A DNA stretch of 33,552 bases from an uncultured Veillonellaceae bacterium (lineage in GTDB: Bacteria > Bacillota > Negativicutes > Veillonellales > Dialisteraceae), in contig CASEBK010000005.1 of the NCBI GenBank assembly GCA_949286115.1, forward strand, positions 1 to 33,552, given 5' to 3'. Of the stretch, positions 7,152 to 14,713 are shown one piece after another. Position 1 is the first letter of the stretch. Every line of letters begins with the position of its first letter. Under the pieces are notes generated by a model. It ran no database searches. It was not told the origin of the DNA and saw nothing but the letters and a program-made list of their open reading frames with translations. The position numbers and the translations under genes are program-made.

Positions 7152-7499
7152 GCGTGCCTTTCTGTTTCCTGTGCTGCGGCGGATGCGAAAAAGGGGTGCG
7201 CCGTGAAAAGAGGCGGAGAGGATGAATGGGGCGATGAGGATCTCCGTTCTTTTTATTCGTCTTCTGTCTTTCGGGAGCTCTGAGGCAGAAGGGAGAAGAG
7301 AGGGGGGCGGGGGAGGTCGGCGATCTCGCTTCCTCGGATGCGCAGGGAGGCAGCGGGCGCGGACGGGGCATGTGAAGGATTTCATTTCAAAAGAGGCGGA
7401 TGGGGCGGACGGCCTTTTGCGCTTCGCAGACCACTTTGCCGCGCGCCGCGTTCCTTCCGGTTGGAGTATAATAAAAGAAAGAAACTGTGGGAGGCGCGT
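7152..7499. other. Gap with no gene recognised
   Basis: Purine-rich, G-rich DNA without a reading frame that has both a start site and a recognisable product. The only signal I see is TATAAT at 7467-7472, without a clear -35, which could serve the following gene. Confidence 0.5.
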
Positions 7500-7913
7500 A
7501 TGGACAGAACGGTGATGGACAGGACGTTGGAATATCTGCAGGAATGCGGCGTGTTCTTTGTGGCCGCGGCGGACGGGGGACGGCCCTGCGTGCGGCCGCT
7601 CTCGGCGGTGTGCCTCTATGACGGCGGGCTCTATGTGATGGTCCACCGGTCGTCGGCGCTGTACGGCGCGCTGAAGAAGAACGCCGCTGTGGAGATCGCC
7701 GCGGTGCACCCGGACAAGAGCCGGCTCCTCCTCGCGGGGCGGCTCGCAGAAGACGCCCGGCCGGAGGCAGCGGATGCGATGCGCGAGAGCAACCGGGACA
7801 CGCTCTCGGCGGTGTACGAGGCGGGCGGCGAGGCGAACGCCGTATTTCGCCTGGAAGGGGGCCGCGCGTCGCTCCGGGAAGTGACGGGGCGCACGGAGAC
7901 GTGGACGCTGTGA
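7500..7913 (+). CDS. Pyridoxamine 5'-phosphate oxidase-like FMN-binding protein
   Basis: A 137-residue member of the pyridoxamine-phosphate-oxidase-like split-barrel superfamily. The N-terminal pattern LEYLQECGVFFVAAADGGRPCVRPL is typical of small flavin-binding proteins in anaerobes, and LYVMVHRSSALYGALKKNAAVEIA continues the barrel. It is too short to be the vitamin B6 enzyme PdxH. A role as a general FMN- or F420-type oxidoreductase, or a heme/flavin-binding protein, is all that can be said. The ATG at 7500 follows GGGAGG. A perfect terminator hairpin follows it, so it is a single-gene unit, distinct from the flavin reductase at 3.7 kb although the fold is shared. Confidence 0.82.
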   Translation: MDRTVMDRTLEYLQECGVFFVAAADGGRPCVRPLSAVCLYDGGLYVMVHRSSALYGALKKNAAVEIAAVHPDKSRLLLAGRLAEDARPEAADAMRESNRDTLSAVYEAGGEANAVFRLEGGRASLREVTGRTETWTL

Positions 7914-7914
7914 A

Positions 7915-7939
7915 GAAAGGGGAGACCCTTTCTTTTTTT
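7915..7939 (+). terminator. Terminator after the FMN-binding protein
   Basis: GAAAGGG (7915-7921), loop GAGA, CCCTTTC (7926-7932), then a run of seven T. Confidence 0.92.
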
Positions 7940-7963
7940 GTCATTCTTTTCACTGCCGGGGGC

Positions 7964-7992
7964 ATGACAAATCGCAGCGGCCGTTTTATAAT
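7964..7992 (+). promoter_or_regulatory. Promoter of pncB
   Basis: ATGACA (7964-7969), an exact 17-base spacer and TATAAT (7987-7992) predict a start near 7999 and a leader of about 48 bases. Confidence 0.82.
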
Positions 7993-8046
7993 TTGTGATA
8001 ATTCTAAGAGTTCCGGCGCTCACAGCGGGCGGGGAGGGAGGCCTTC

Positions 8047-9507
8047 ATGGAAAAATATAATGGACTGGTGACAGATCTGTACCAGCTGACGATGACGAAT
8101 GCGCTTTTCAGGATGGGGCGGCACGAGAGGCGCGTGGTGTTTGACCGCTTCTACCGGCAGAACCCCTTCGGCGGCGGCTACACGGTGGTGGCGGGCCTGG
8201 CGCATCTGGTGGATTTCCTCACCCATTTCCGCTTCCGCGCAGACGACATCGATTATCTCCGGAGCCTTGGCATCTTCGACGAAGGTTTTCTGCATTACCT
8301 GGCGGATTTCCGCTTCACCGGCGACGTCTACGCTATGCCTGAAGGCACGGTGGCTTTCCCCGGCGAGGTGCTGCTCCGCTTCCACGGCACGACGGCGGAG
8401 GCGATGATGCTGGAGACGGGGCTCTCCATGATCATGAACCACGAGAGCCTCATCGCCACGAAGGCGCGGCGCATCCGCACGGTGGCCGGCAAGGATGCGC
8501 TCATGGAGTTCGGCCTCCGGCGGGCGCAGGGCCACTCGGCGGGCCTGTGGGGCGCGCGGGCGGCCATGATCGGCGGCTTCAACGGCACGAGCAACGTGGA
8601 GGCGGGGAAACGCTTCGGCATTCCCGTGCTGGGGACGATGGCTCACAGCTGGGTCATGAGCTTCGACTCGGAGCTGGATGCGTTCCGCGCCTATGCGGAT
8701 ATGTATCATGACAATCTCATCCTCCTCGCGGACACGTACCACGTGCTGGAGTGCGGCGTGCCTCACGCCATCGAAGTCTTCCGCGAGCTCCGCGCGGCGG
8801 GACGGCTCCCGGCGAAGTACGGCATCCGCATCGACAGCGGCGATCTGGCGTATCTCTCGAAGGAAGCGAGCCGGATGTTTGCCGAAGCGGGCTTCCCGGA
8901 GGCGATCATCTCCGGCTCGAACGATCTGGACGAGTACACCATCGCGTCCCTGAAGCATCAGGGGTGCACGGTGTCCTCGTGGGGCGTGGGGACGCGGTGC
9001 ATCACTGCCGACGGCTCTCCTGCCCTGGGGGGCGTCTTCAAGATGTGCGCGAAGGAAGAAGACGGCGTCTTCGAGCCGGTGATGAAGATCTCCAACGACG
9101 TGGCGAAGATGACGAACCCCGGCGTGAAGGCGGTGCGCCGTTTCTACCGGAAGGATACGGGCAAGATGATCACCGACCTGGTGTGCCTGGCGGACGAGCC
9201 TATGGCGGACGGCGGCGCGACGACCCTCACCACGGAGTCGGCGAAGTGGCGCAGAAAAGAGCTCCCCGCAGGGACGTACACGGCGGTCGATCTGCTCCGG
9301 CCGGTCATGCAGGGCGGCGAGCCCGCGGACCTGCCGCCGCTCTCCGAGGTCATCCGCTATGCGGATGCGCAGATGGACACGCTCTGGCCGGAGTATACCC
9401 GCCTCATGAATCCGGACATCATGGAGATCAATCTCTCCGACGCGCTCCAGCATATGAAGAATGATATAATAGAAAAAGAATTGGGCCGCAGGGCGCCCCG
9501 CAGCTGA
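8047..9507 (+). CDS. pncB: Nicotinate phosphoribosyltransferase
   Basis: A 486-residue nicotinate phosphoribosyltransferase, the Preiss-Handler enzyme that joins nicotinate to PRPP, coupled to ATP hydrolysis, to salvage NAD. The N-terminal NGLVTDLYQLTMTNAL is a family signature. The histidine that is phosphorylated in this family corresponds to His200 in GTMAHSWV. The phosphoribosyl-binding segment IRIDSGDLAYL and the SNDLDEYTI segment are intact. The ATG at 8047 follows GGGGAGGGAGG. It has a good promoter at 7964-7992 and no terminator before the exported-protein array that begins 27 bases later, so it may be the first gene of a seven-gene transcript. The link between NAD salvage and the array is not explained by known biology. 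Confidence 0.95.
   Translation: MEKYNGLVTDLYQLTMTNALFRMGRHERRVVFDRFYRQNPFGGGYTVVAGLAHLVDFLTHFRFRADDIDYLRSLGIFDEGFLHYLADFRFTGDVYAMPEGTVAFPGEVLLRFHGTTAEAMMLETGLSMIMNHESLIATKARRIRTVAGKDALMEFGLRRAQGHSAGLWGARAAMIGGFNGTSNVEAGKRFGIPVLGTMAHSWVMSFDSELDAFRAYADMYHDNLILLADTYHVLECGVPHAIEVFRELRAAGRLPAKYGIRIDSGDLAYLSKEASRMFAEAGFPEAIISGSNDLDEYTIASLKHQGCTVSSWGVGTRCITADGSPALGGVFKMCAKEEDGVFEPVMKISNDVAKMTNPGVKAVRRFYRKDTGKMITDLVCLADEPMADGGATTLTTESAKWRRKELPAGTYTAVDLLRPVMQGGEPADLPPLSEVIRYADAQMDTLWPEYTRLMNPDIMEINLSDALQHMKNDIIEKELGRRAPRS
9462..9470 (+). promoter_or_regulatory. Possible internal promoter for the exported-protein array
   Basis: TGATATAAT, identical to the extended -10 boxes at 4402 and 30496, lies in the last codons of pncB, about 65 bases before the first array gene. 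No -35 is evident. It could separate the array from pncB transcription. Confidence 0.45.
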
Positions 9508-9534
9508 GCGTCGGTCCGGCCCGGAGGAGGGCTT

Positions 9535-10344
9535 ATGAAATACTGGATGAGCATGGCGCTCTTTGCGGCGCTTTCACTGGGCGCGGCGACGGCCCAGGCG
9601 GACGATCTCACGCTGCCCCGGGGCGAGTCGATCCCGCTGGGCGCGCGGGTGGCCGTGTGGAACGGGAGGGATTCCTACTTCGCCGGTAAGATCGACGCGT
9701 GGCTCGCGGACCCGGCGCTGCCAAAGGCGCTTGCCGATGGTTTCATCGAAAAGGGTGTGTACGGGAAGAGCGAGCGCGCCGAGGCGGAGAAGCTCGCCGG
9801 TGAGGTGATGCAGCTCATCCGCGACAGCCGGGCGTACCAGCTCCGGAGCACTGTGGGCAATACGATGTACACGGCGTACGTCTTCTCGCTCCCCATAGAC
9901 CTGCCTCTCTCGGAGGCGGAGACGACGCGGTGGCAGCGCTGGGCGGAGACGGCGGCCCGAGCGGGCGGCCTCTCGGAAGAGGAGCTGCAGAAGCTCTCCG
10001 GGCACGGAGAGATCGCCCAGAGCCTCGAGGTGGGCATGAAGGCGGCCATGGCCGCGGGCACGGCGGAAGCGGCGAAAGACACCGCGCCGGGTGAGGTGAC
10101 CGTGAGCCGGTTCGCGGCGTCCCCCCTGCGGGCAGGCGTCTCAAAAGGCGGCGTGTCCTACAAACTGAATTTCGTCCGCGTCACCACGGAGACCTTCGAC
10201 TACGCCAGCCCCCTGTGGGTGGGCATGCTGGGCACCACGAAGGCCGACGGGAGCGACCTCACGGTGACGCTCCTTCTGGCGGATCAGGCATCGGGCCGGT
10301 ATTTCGAGCCCATTTTGACGAAAGCGATGGAGGCGGCCAAATGA
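9535..10344 (+). CDS. Exported protein of unknown function, array member 1
   Basis: A 269-residue protein that I do not recognise. Residues 1-22 form a typical Sec signal peptide (MKYW, hydrophobic core, ATAQA before DD) with no lipobox and no later membrane helix, so the product should be secreted or periplasmic. The mature part starts DDLTLPRGESIPLG, a pattern shared with members 3 and 4. An Ala/Glu-rich helical middle (about 110-170) precedes a C-terminal domain starting RFAASPLRAGVSKGGVSYK. That domain aligns with the C-terminal domains of the four following genes. Start ATG 9535 follows GGAGGAGGG. The stop overlaps the next start (ATGA). No catalytic motif is visible. Confidence 0.85.
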   Translation: MKYWMSMALFAALSLGAATAQADDLTLPRGESIPLGARVAVWNGRDSYFAGKIDAWLADPALPKALADGFIEKGVYGKSERAEAEKLAGEVMQLIRDSRAYQLRSTVGNTMYTAYVFSLPIDLPLSEAETTRWQRWAETAARAGGLSEEELQKLSGHGEIAQSLEVGMKAAMAAGTAEAAKDTAPGEVTVSRFAASPLRAGVSKGGVSYKLNFVRVTTETFDYASPLWVGMLGTTKADGSDLTVTLLLADQASGRYFEPILTKAMEAAK

Positions 10345-11105
10345 AGAAGACAGCGTGGATAGCGGCGGCGCTCCTTGCCGCGGCGTGGGCACCGGTCTCG
10401 GCGGCGGAGGCGGCGCCCGCCTCTTCTGCGGACACGCTCACCGCCATCTCTGGCGAACTGGATACGGCGGCGTCCGTAGGCGTCATCGGCGGGCAGGCAG
10501 CGGGGTTCATCCCGAAGCTGGATCTGGGAGACGGGATGTCCTATCATCCAGTGGACCTCCGGAGCCTCGATCCGACGCTCCCCGAGACGGCCGTGTGGGG
10601 TCAGCTCCGCATCGACAAGGACGGCATCCTGCAGACGGCGGACGTGATCGATCTGGCCGGGGAGAACCCCGATCTGGACGCGGTCACGGAGGGGATGTTC
10701 GGCCCGGGCAGCACGGTGACGGCCGAGGGCGTGCAGAAGATCGCCCTCTTCAATACGATCCTCGGCCGCGCGGGGGCGATGCTCAATGAAGCGATATTAA
10801 ACGGCATCGCAGACGTGCGGAAGCAGAGCGGCGAACCTCTGCCCTACTCCATCCTGCACACAGAGCTGCGCAGCGTGGAGGCGCTCCACCTCATGGAGGG
10901 CACCGGCGGCGGGCTGGTGTATACCACGGGGGCGCGGGTGCTCGTCTATGCGGATGGCTGGGTGCTGCCGGGCTACGTGCGGGCCTATCTCTGGAAAGTG
11001 GGGACGTCCTACCGGACGATCCTCCTCTGGGCGAACGACAGCCAGAAGGACGCGGCGCAGGCGGCGGGCGACCGTCTCGTGCGGCGGCTCGTCACGGAAA
11101 GATGA
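10341..11105 (+). CDS. Exported protein of unknown function, array member 2
   Basis: A 254-residue product whose start ATG at 10341 overlaps the previous stop by four bases, so translation is probably coupled. A Sec signal peptide is clear (MKKTAWIAAALLAAAW, cleavage near residue 21-24). The C-terminal third, VYTTGARVLVYADGWVLP followed by YRTILLWANDS, matches member 5 closely (VYTAGARIVLSSEGLILP, YRTVALITSDDS). The two are the nearest pair in the array. The N-terminal half is unlike the other members, apart from acidic Gly-rich segments. No cysteine, metal-binding or enzyme motif is evident. A 100-base gap follows, so members 1-2 may form one translational block and 3-5 another. Confidence 0.83.
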   Translation: MKKTAWIAAALLAAAWAPVSAAEAAPASSADTLTAISGELDTAASVGVIGGQAAGFIPKLDLGDGMSYHPVDLRSLDPTLPETAVWGQLRIDKDGILQTADVIDLAGENPDLDAVTEGMFGPGSTVTAEGVQKIALFNTILGRAGAMLNEAILNGIADVRKQSGEPLPYSILHTELRSVEALHLMEGTGGGLVYTTGARVLVYADGWVLPGYVRAYLWKVGTSYRTILLWANDSQKDAAQAAGDRLVRRLVTER

Positions 11106-11205
11106 CCGGCGCGGCTCTGACGGAAGGGGAGACTCTGGTCCGGGGGCCGCATTTTTGTACCGCACGGCCCGGAGAGCGCGGCGCGGTGCAGAGGGAGGAA
11201 AAACT
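11106..11205 (+). other. Gap inside the exported-protein array
   Basis: This 100-base GC-rich gap contains a short GGTCC/GGCC-type stem followed by five T (11152-11156), a possible weak attenuator. GAGGGAGG near its end is the ribosome binding site of array member 3. No promoter is recognised. Confidence 0.4.
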
Positions 11206-11961
11206 ATGAAACGATGGCTGGGAGCTGCGGCGTGCGCGGCCTGGCTGTGGGCCGGGATCACGGCGGCGGGCGCGGAAGATCTGTACTTGCCGGGCGGCGT
11301 GGTGCTGCCCATGCCCGGCGAAGTGGAGACCGCCTCGGCGGAGACGTCCTTCTGGGGCGGGCTCCTCGCGGAAAAGGTGCGGGATGCCGTGTCGGAAGAG
11401 AAGCTTCGCGGCGCGATCGACAGCCTGAAACTGTACGGCCAAGGCGATGCGGCGAAGCGGGACCGGCTGGCGCAGATCGTGGCGGGCATCTTCGCCGGCG
11501 GGCGTTTCGAGCTCGTCCAGACGAAGGAAGGCGGGGCCTCGGGCCTCCTCCTCTCCGTCTACGTGACGGACGCGGAGAAGGCGGAGATCGAGACGCTCCT
11601 TTCGGAGGCGCGCGAGCCGGATATCCCTTTCAAGGGGGCAAAGAAGCGCCTCGACCGGGAGGGCATCACCGCGGGGCGGTTCGCTCTCGTGGAGGCGTCC
11701 CCCATGAAGTCGGGCGTGTCTTCGGAGGGCGTGCCCTATAAATGGGGCGACGCATCGCTCACTTTCGCCGGAGAGTGGGACCTGTCGCTCCCCTTCGGCG
11801 CGGTGTATGCCGTGGTGGACGGCCGCGCGGGCCGGGCGTATGCGATCTTTCTGGCGCTCCCCGAAGGAGCGGCGTATTTCCAGCCCCGGCTGGAAAAGGG
11901 ACTGGCAGAGGCGCGGGATGAGAGTCCTGCCGTCACGGTAACGGCGGAGGAAGGATCATGA
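11206..11961 (+). CDS. Exported protein of unknown function, array member 3
   Basis: A 251-residue protein with a Sec signal peptide (MKRWLGAAACAAWLW, cleavage near residue 23 at AGA before ED). The mature N-terminus EDLYLPGGVVLPMPGE matches members 1 and 4. The C-terminal domain, ALVEASPMKSGVSSEGVPYK then LPFGAVYAVVDGRAGRAYAI, aligns with the same region of member 1 (AASPLRAGVSKGGVSYK) and member 4 (DATPWKSYGNDDGTVR). I chose the ATG at 11206, after GAGGGAGG. A longer in-frame reading from 10948 would overlap member 2 and lose the signal peptide position. The stop overlaps the start of member 4 (ATGA). Function unknown. Confidence 0.85.
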   Translation: MKRWLGAAACAAWLWAGITAAGAEDLYLPGGVVLPMPGEVETASAETSFWGGLLAEKVRDAVSEEKLRGAIDSLKLYGQGDAAKRDRLAQIVAGIFAGGRFELVQTKEGGASGLLLSVYVTDAEKAEIETLLSEAREPDIPFKGAKKRLDREGITAGRFALVEASPMKSGVSSEGVPYKWGDASLTFAGEWDLSLPFGAVYAVVDGRAGRAYAIFLALPEGAAYFQPRLEKGLAEARDESPAVTVTAEEGS

Positions 11962-12737
11962 AGAAGCTCGCAGCGGCGCTCTTCTGCGCGGCGGCGCTCG
12001 CCCTTGGCGGCACGGCCGGCGCGGACGACATGTATATCCCCGGCCTCGGCACGCTTCCCTTTTCGCAGGACGTGCGCGTCACCGATGGGGACGGCACCGC
12101 GGTGGAAGCGATGCTCCGGGCGAATATGGCCCGCCCGGCCAAACGGGGCACGAAGCGCACGGAGCTCCTCCGTTTCTTCGCCATGCCCGAAGGGATGACC
12201 GTCTCGAACGGCACGGCGGACTCTCCGGCGGCGCGGGCGCACATCTACCAGCTCGTGAAGGACACCCACGGCGGGACCTGCACCATGACGGCGGTGGTCT
12301 TCTCCGGCGACGGGGACGAGCTCTTCCCGAAAGGGGAGAAAGCGGCCATGAAATGGTGGGCCGACGCGTTCCGCCCCGGAGCGAAGAGCGGCGCGGACCG
12401 GCAGCGGGTGCTCATCTCCCTTGAGGAATTTCGCCAGGCCGCAGGCCGCGCCATGGACGGGAAGTCCGGCGGCCCCGTGGAGTACCAGATCCTTGACGCC
12501 ACGCCGTGGAAATCCTACGGGAACGACGACGGCACCGTGCGGTGGCAGCAGAGCGTGAAATTCGCCATCACCACGGAGAAGGGCCTCATGGTGCCCACGT
12601 GGATGGAGTCGGCGCTCTACCGGAACGCCGCGGGGCGGTATTATTTCCTCATCTTCACGGGGAGCCACGAATCGGGCAGGCAGTTTGAAGACGAGCTCCT
12701 CTATGCGCTGTATCAGATCGGGAGGGAAAAGGTATGA
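11958..12737 (+). CDS. Exported protein of unknown function, array member 4
   Basis: A 259-residue protein translationally coupled to its neighbours by ATGA overlaps on both sides. The signal peptide MKKLAAALFCAAALALGG ends at about residue 22 before DDMYIPGLGTLPF, the shared mature N-terminal motif. The C-terminal domain runs from YQILDATPWKSYG through LMVPTWMESALYRNAAGRYY to FIFTGSHESGRQFEDEL. It is a clear but divergent relative of members 1 and 3; note the shared position of SGR, a large aromatic and L. The middle (about 95-150) is rich in charged residues. No enzyme motif is recognised. There is no lipobox or anchor, so it is probably soluble outside the cytoplasm. Confidence 0.85.
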   Translation: MKKLAAALFCAAALALGGTAGADDMYIPGLGTLPFSQDVRVTDGDGTAVEAMLRANMARPAKRGTKRTELLRFFAMPEGMTVSNGTADSPAARAHIYQLVKDTHGGTCTMTAVVFSGDGDELFPKGEKAAMKWWADAFRPGAKSGADRQRVLISLEEFRQAAGRAMDGKSGGPVEYQILDATPWKSYGNDDGTVRWQQSVKFAITTEKGLMVPTWMESALYRNAAGRYYFLIFTGSHESGRQFEDELLYALYQIGREKV

Positions 12738-13468
12738 TCGGGAAATCCCTGGCGCTTCTCGCGGCGCTCGCGCTCTCGGCGGCGCTCCCCGCAGGCGCGT
12801 CGGACCTCACGGAAGCGGCCGCGGCGGCGCTCCCTCCGATGGTGACCTACCGGGAGCTTCCCGGCACGGAGACCGTCTATTTCAACGGCCGGGCCATCCC
12901 CTACACGGTGGGGCAGCTCGTGGCCTCCCTCAAACGGGACGACATCTACTGCACCGGCTACGTCCTCTCCACATCCACCGCGGAGGACCCGGCGATCGAG
13001 CCGCTCCTTGCGCCGTATTTCCGCTATCAGCTCGACCCGAAAGACTATGCGGGCCTGGCGGCGGTGAACCGGGCCTTCTTCGATGAGAACGCCGCGCTCC
13101 ATCAGGCCGTGCAGGCCTCCATCTCCCGGTGGGCGGACAGCATGGTGGGCGGCGCGGGGGCGCAGCTCGAAGTCACGCTCCGGGACATGGAGCCCGTGCG
13201 CCGCGCCGGGGACGTGAACTGCGTCGTCTACACCGCGGGCGCGCGGATCGTGCTCTCCTCGGAGGGGCTCATCTTGCCGCTCTACGGGCGGGGCTACATG
13301 TACCGCGACGGGGATCACTACCGCACAGTGGCTCTCATCACGAGCGACGACAGCCGGGGCCCGCTCACCTACGCGCTGGAAGATATGGTGAAGGAAGCGG
13401 CCCTGCGCGCGTCGGAGCGGGACATCCGCGCCTTCGTCGCCTCCATTGACCTCAGTCAGCACAAATAA
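12734..13468 (+). CDS. Exported protein of unknown function, array member 5
   Basis: A 244-residue protein starting in an ATGA overlap with member 4. Its signal peptide (MIGKSLALLAALALSAALPAG) is followed by SDLTEAAAAALPP. The region TYRELPGTETVYFNG may be a degenerate form of the N-terminal LP motif of members 1, 3 and 4. The C-terminal domain (VYTAGARIVLSSEGLILP, GYMYRDGDHYRTVALI) is closest to member 2. It ends 34 bases before the TauE/SafE permease gene. Nothing in the sequence indicates catalysis. The shared C-terminal domain suggests binding or a structural role (inference). Confidence 0.84.
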   Translation: MIGKSLALLAALALSAALPAGASDLTEAAAAALPPMVTYRELPGTETVYFNGRAIPYTVGQLVASLKRDDIYCTGYVLSTSTAEDPAIEPLLAPYFRYQLDPKDYAGLAAVNRAFFDENAALHQAVQASISRWADSMVGGAGAQLEVTLRDMEPVRRAGDVNCVVYTAGARIVLSSEGLILPLYGRGYMYRDGDHYRTVALITSDDSRGPLTYALEDMVKEAALRASERDIRAFVASIDLSQHK

Positions 13469-13502
13469 GAGAAAGGGGCGCTCCGAAAGCGGAGCACATC
13501 AT

Positions 13503-14264
13503 ATGGAACTTTCGTGGACGCAGTTTCTCATCATCTGCCCGCTGGTCTTTCTGGCGGGCTTCGTTGACGCTGTGGCCGGAGGAGGCGGGCTCATCTCGCT
13601 CCCGGCGTACTTCATGGGGGGCCTCCCCGTTCACTACGTGCTGGGCACGAATAAAATGAGCTCCTTCATGGGGACGAGCCTCGCCACGTGGAAATTCGCT
13701 CGGCGCGGGTGGATCGACTGGCGCGCGGCCGGCGGCGGTGTGCTCTGCGCCCTCGCGGGCTCCTCCATCGGCGCGCACATCGCCCTCTACCTCGACCCGG
13801 CGTATTTCAAGACCATCATCCTCGTGGTGCTGCCCCTCACGGCGGCGTACGTGATGCTGAAGAAGTCCATCGAGACGGACAAGCCCCCTTACGGCGCGGG
13901 CCGGACCGCGGCCATCGCCATGGGCTGCGCCTTCGTGATGGGCCTCTACGACGGCTTCTACGGACCGGGCACGGGGACGTTCCTCCTCCTGCTCCTCACC
14001 GGCGCGGCGCACATGAAGCTCACGAAGGCCAACGGCATGGCCAAGGCGATCAATCTCTCCACGAACGCCGCGGCCCTCACGGTCTTCCTCCTGAACGACG
14101 CGGTGCTCGTCACGCTCGGCCTCGTGGCGGGGGCTTTCAACATCGCGGGCAACTACTTCGGCGCGAACTACTTCGCCCGGCGCGGGGCCGGCGGCGTGAA
14201 GCCCATCATCCTCGCGGTGCTGGTGCTCTTCTTCGCGAAGACCATCTATGAAATGATGGGATAG
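13503..14264 (+). CDS. TauE/SafE family membrane permease (sulfite/organic anion exporter family)
   Basis: A 253-residue polytopic membrane protein of the TauE/SafE (DUF81) family, transporters for sulfite, sulfoacetate or related small anions. The N-terminal signature FLAGFVDAVAGGGGLISLPA with the following LGTNKMSSFMGTSLAT is characteristic. The inverted-repeat partner motif appears in the second half as MGLYDGFYGPGTGTFL with ANGMAKAINLSTN. About eight hydrophobic helices are visible. I chose the ATG at 13503, which puts the first helix close to the N-terminus; an upstream in-frame ATG at 13446 lies within the preceding gene. It follows the exported-protein array by 34 bases and may be co-transcribed. 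The substrate is not known. Confidence 0.9.
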   Translation: MELSWTQFLIICPLVFLAGFVDAVAGGGGLISLPAYFMGGLPVHYVLGTNKMSSFMGTSLATWKFARRGWIDWRAAGGGVLCALAGSSIGAHIALYLDPAYFKTIILVVLPLTAAYVMLKKSIETDKPPYGAGRTAAIAMGCAFVMGLYDGFYGPGTGTFLLLLLTGAAHMKLTKANGMAKAINLSTNAAALTVFLLNDAVLVTLGLVAGAFNIAGNYFGANYFARRGAGGVKPIILAVLVLFFAKTIYEMMG

Positions 14265-14267
14265 AAA

Positions 14268-14289
14268 GACGGACGTTGTCCGCCTTTTT
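14268..14289 (+). terminator. Terminator closing the pncB-array-tauE block
   Basis: CGGAC (14270-14274), loop GTT, GTCCG (14278-14282), then a T run at 14285-14289. Confidence 0.85.
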
Positions 14290-14377
14290 CTTTTGCGCAT
14301 TTTTGGAAATGTGTCCTGACATTAGACCGTCTGCGATCGGCACACACAGGGAGACGAAGGTACGCCGAAAATATGGA

Positions 14378-14405
14378 TTGACACGCGCCTCACCGGTGAT
14401 ACAAT
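14378..14405 (+). promoter_or_regulatory. Promoter of the feo operon
   Basis: TTGACA (14378-14383), a 16-base spacer and TACAAT (14400-14405), with TG extending the -10. I could not recognise a Fur or DtxR-type box by eye, although iron control would be expected. Confidence 0.82.
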
Positions 14406-14476
14406 AAGAGACAAAGGAAAGATTTAACCGGGATTACCAGAGCGCCAAAAGGCGCAGAGGGGAGGAAGGGATACCG

Positions 14477-14713
14477 GTGTTTTTGAAAGACGCACAGGTG
14501 GGCCGCGCCTACATCGTGGAGGCGCTCGATCTGCCCGACCAGCTGGAACGGCGGCTGGAGGCGCTGGGCATGACCCACGGCGCTTCTGCAGAGGTGCTGA
14601 ACCGGAAAGGGCAGGGCATCCTCATCATCAAGCTGCGGGGCTCGCGCTTCGCTCTGGGGTACAACATCACGCGGAGCATCACTGTAAGGGAGGCCGCCGA
14701 TGACAAAGAATGA
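14477..14713 (+). CDS. feoA: Ferrous iron transport accessory protein FeoA
   Basis: A 78-residue SH3-like cytoplasmic protein that assists FeoB in ferrous iron uptake. Recognisable features are the start FLKDAQVGRAYIVEALD, the LERRLEALGMTHGASAEVL segment, and the closing RFALGYNITRSITV. Together these are the usual FeoA fold pattern of a glycine-rich turn after a leucine-rich helix. It starts with GTG at 14477 after GGGGAGGAAGGG with slightly long spacing, and ends inside feoB (14-base overlap). It is the first gene of a three-gene feo operon with its own promoter. Confidence 0.93.
   Translation: MFLKDAQVGRAYIVEALDLPDQLERRLEALGMTHGASAEVLNRKGQGILIIKLRGSRFALGYNITRSITVREAADDKE

Noticed and set aside
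7999..8046. NAD+-sensing riboswitch upstream of pncB
   Set aside because: The predicted leader is only about 48 bases and shows no recognisable aptamer.
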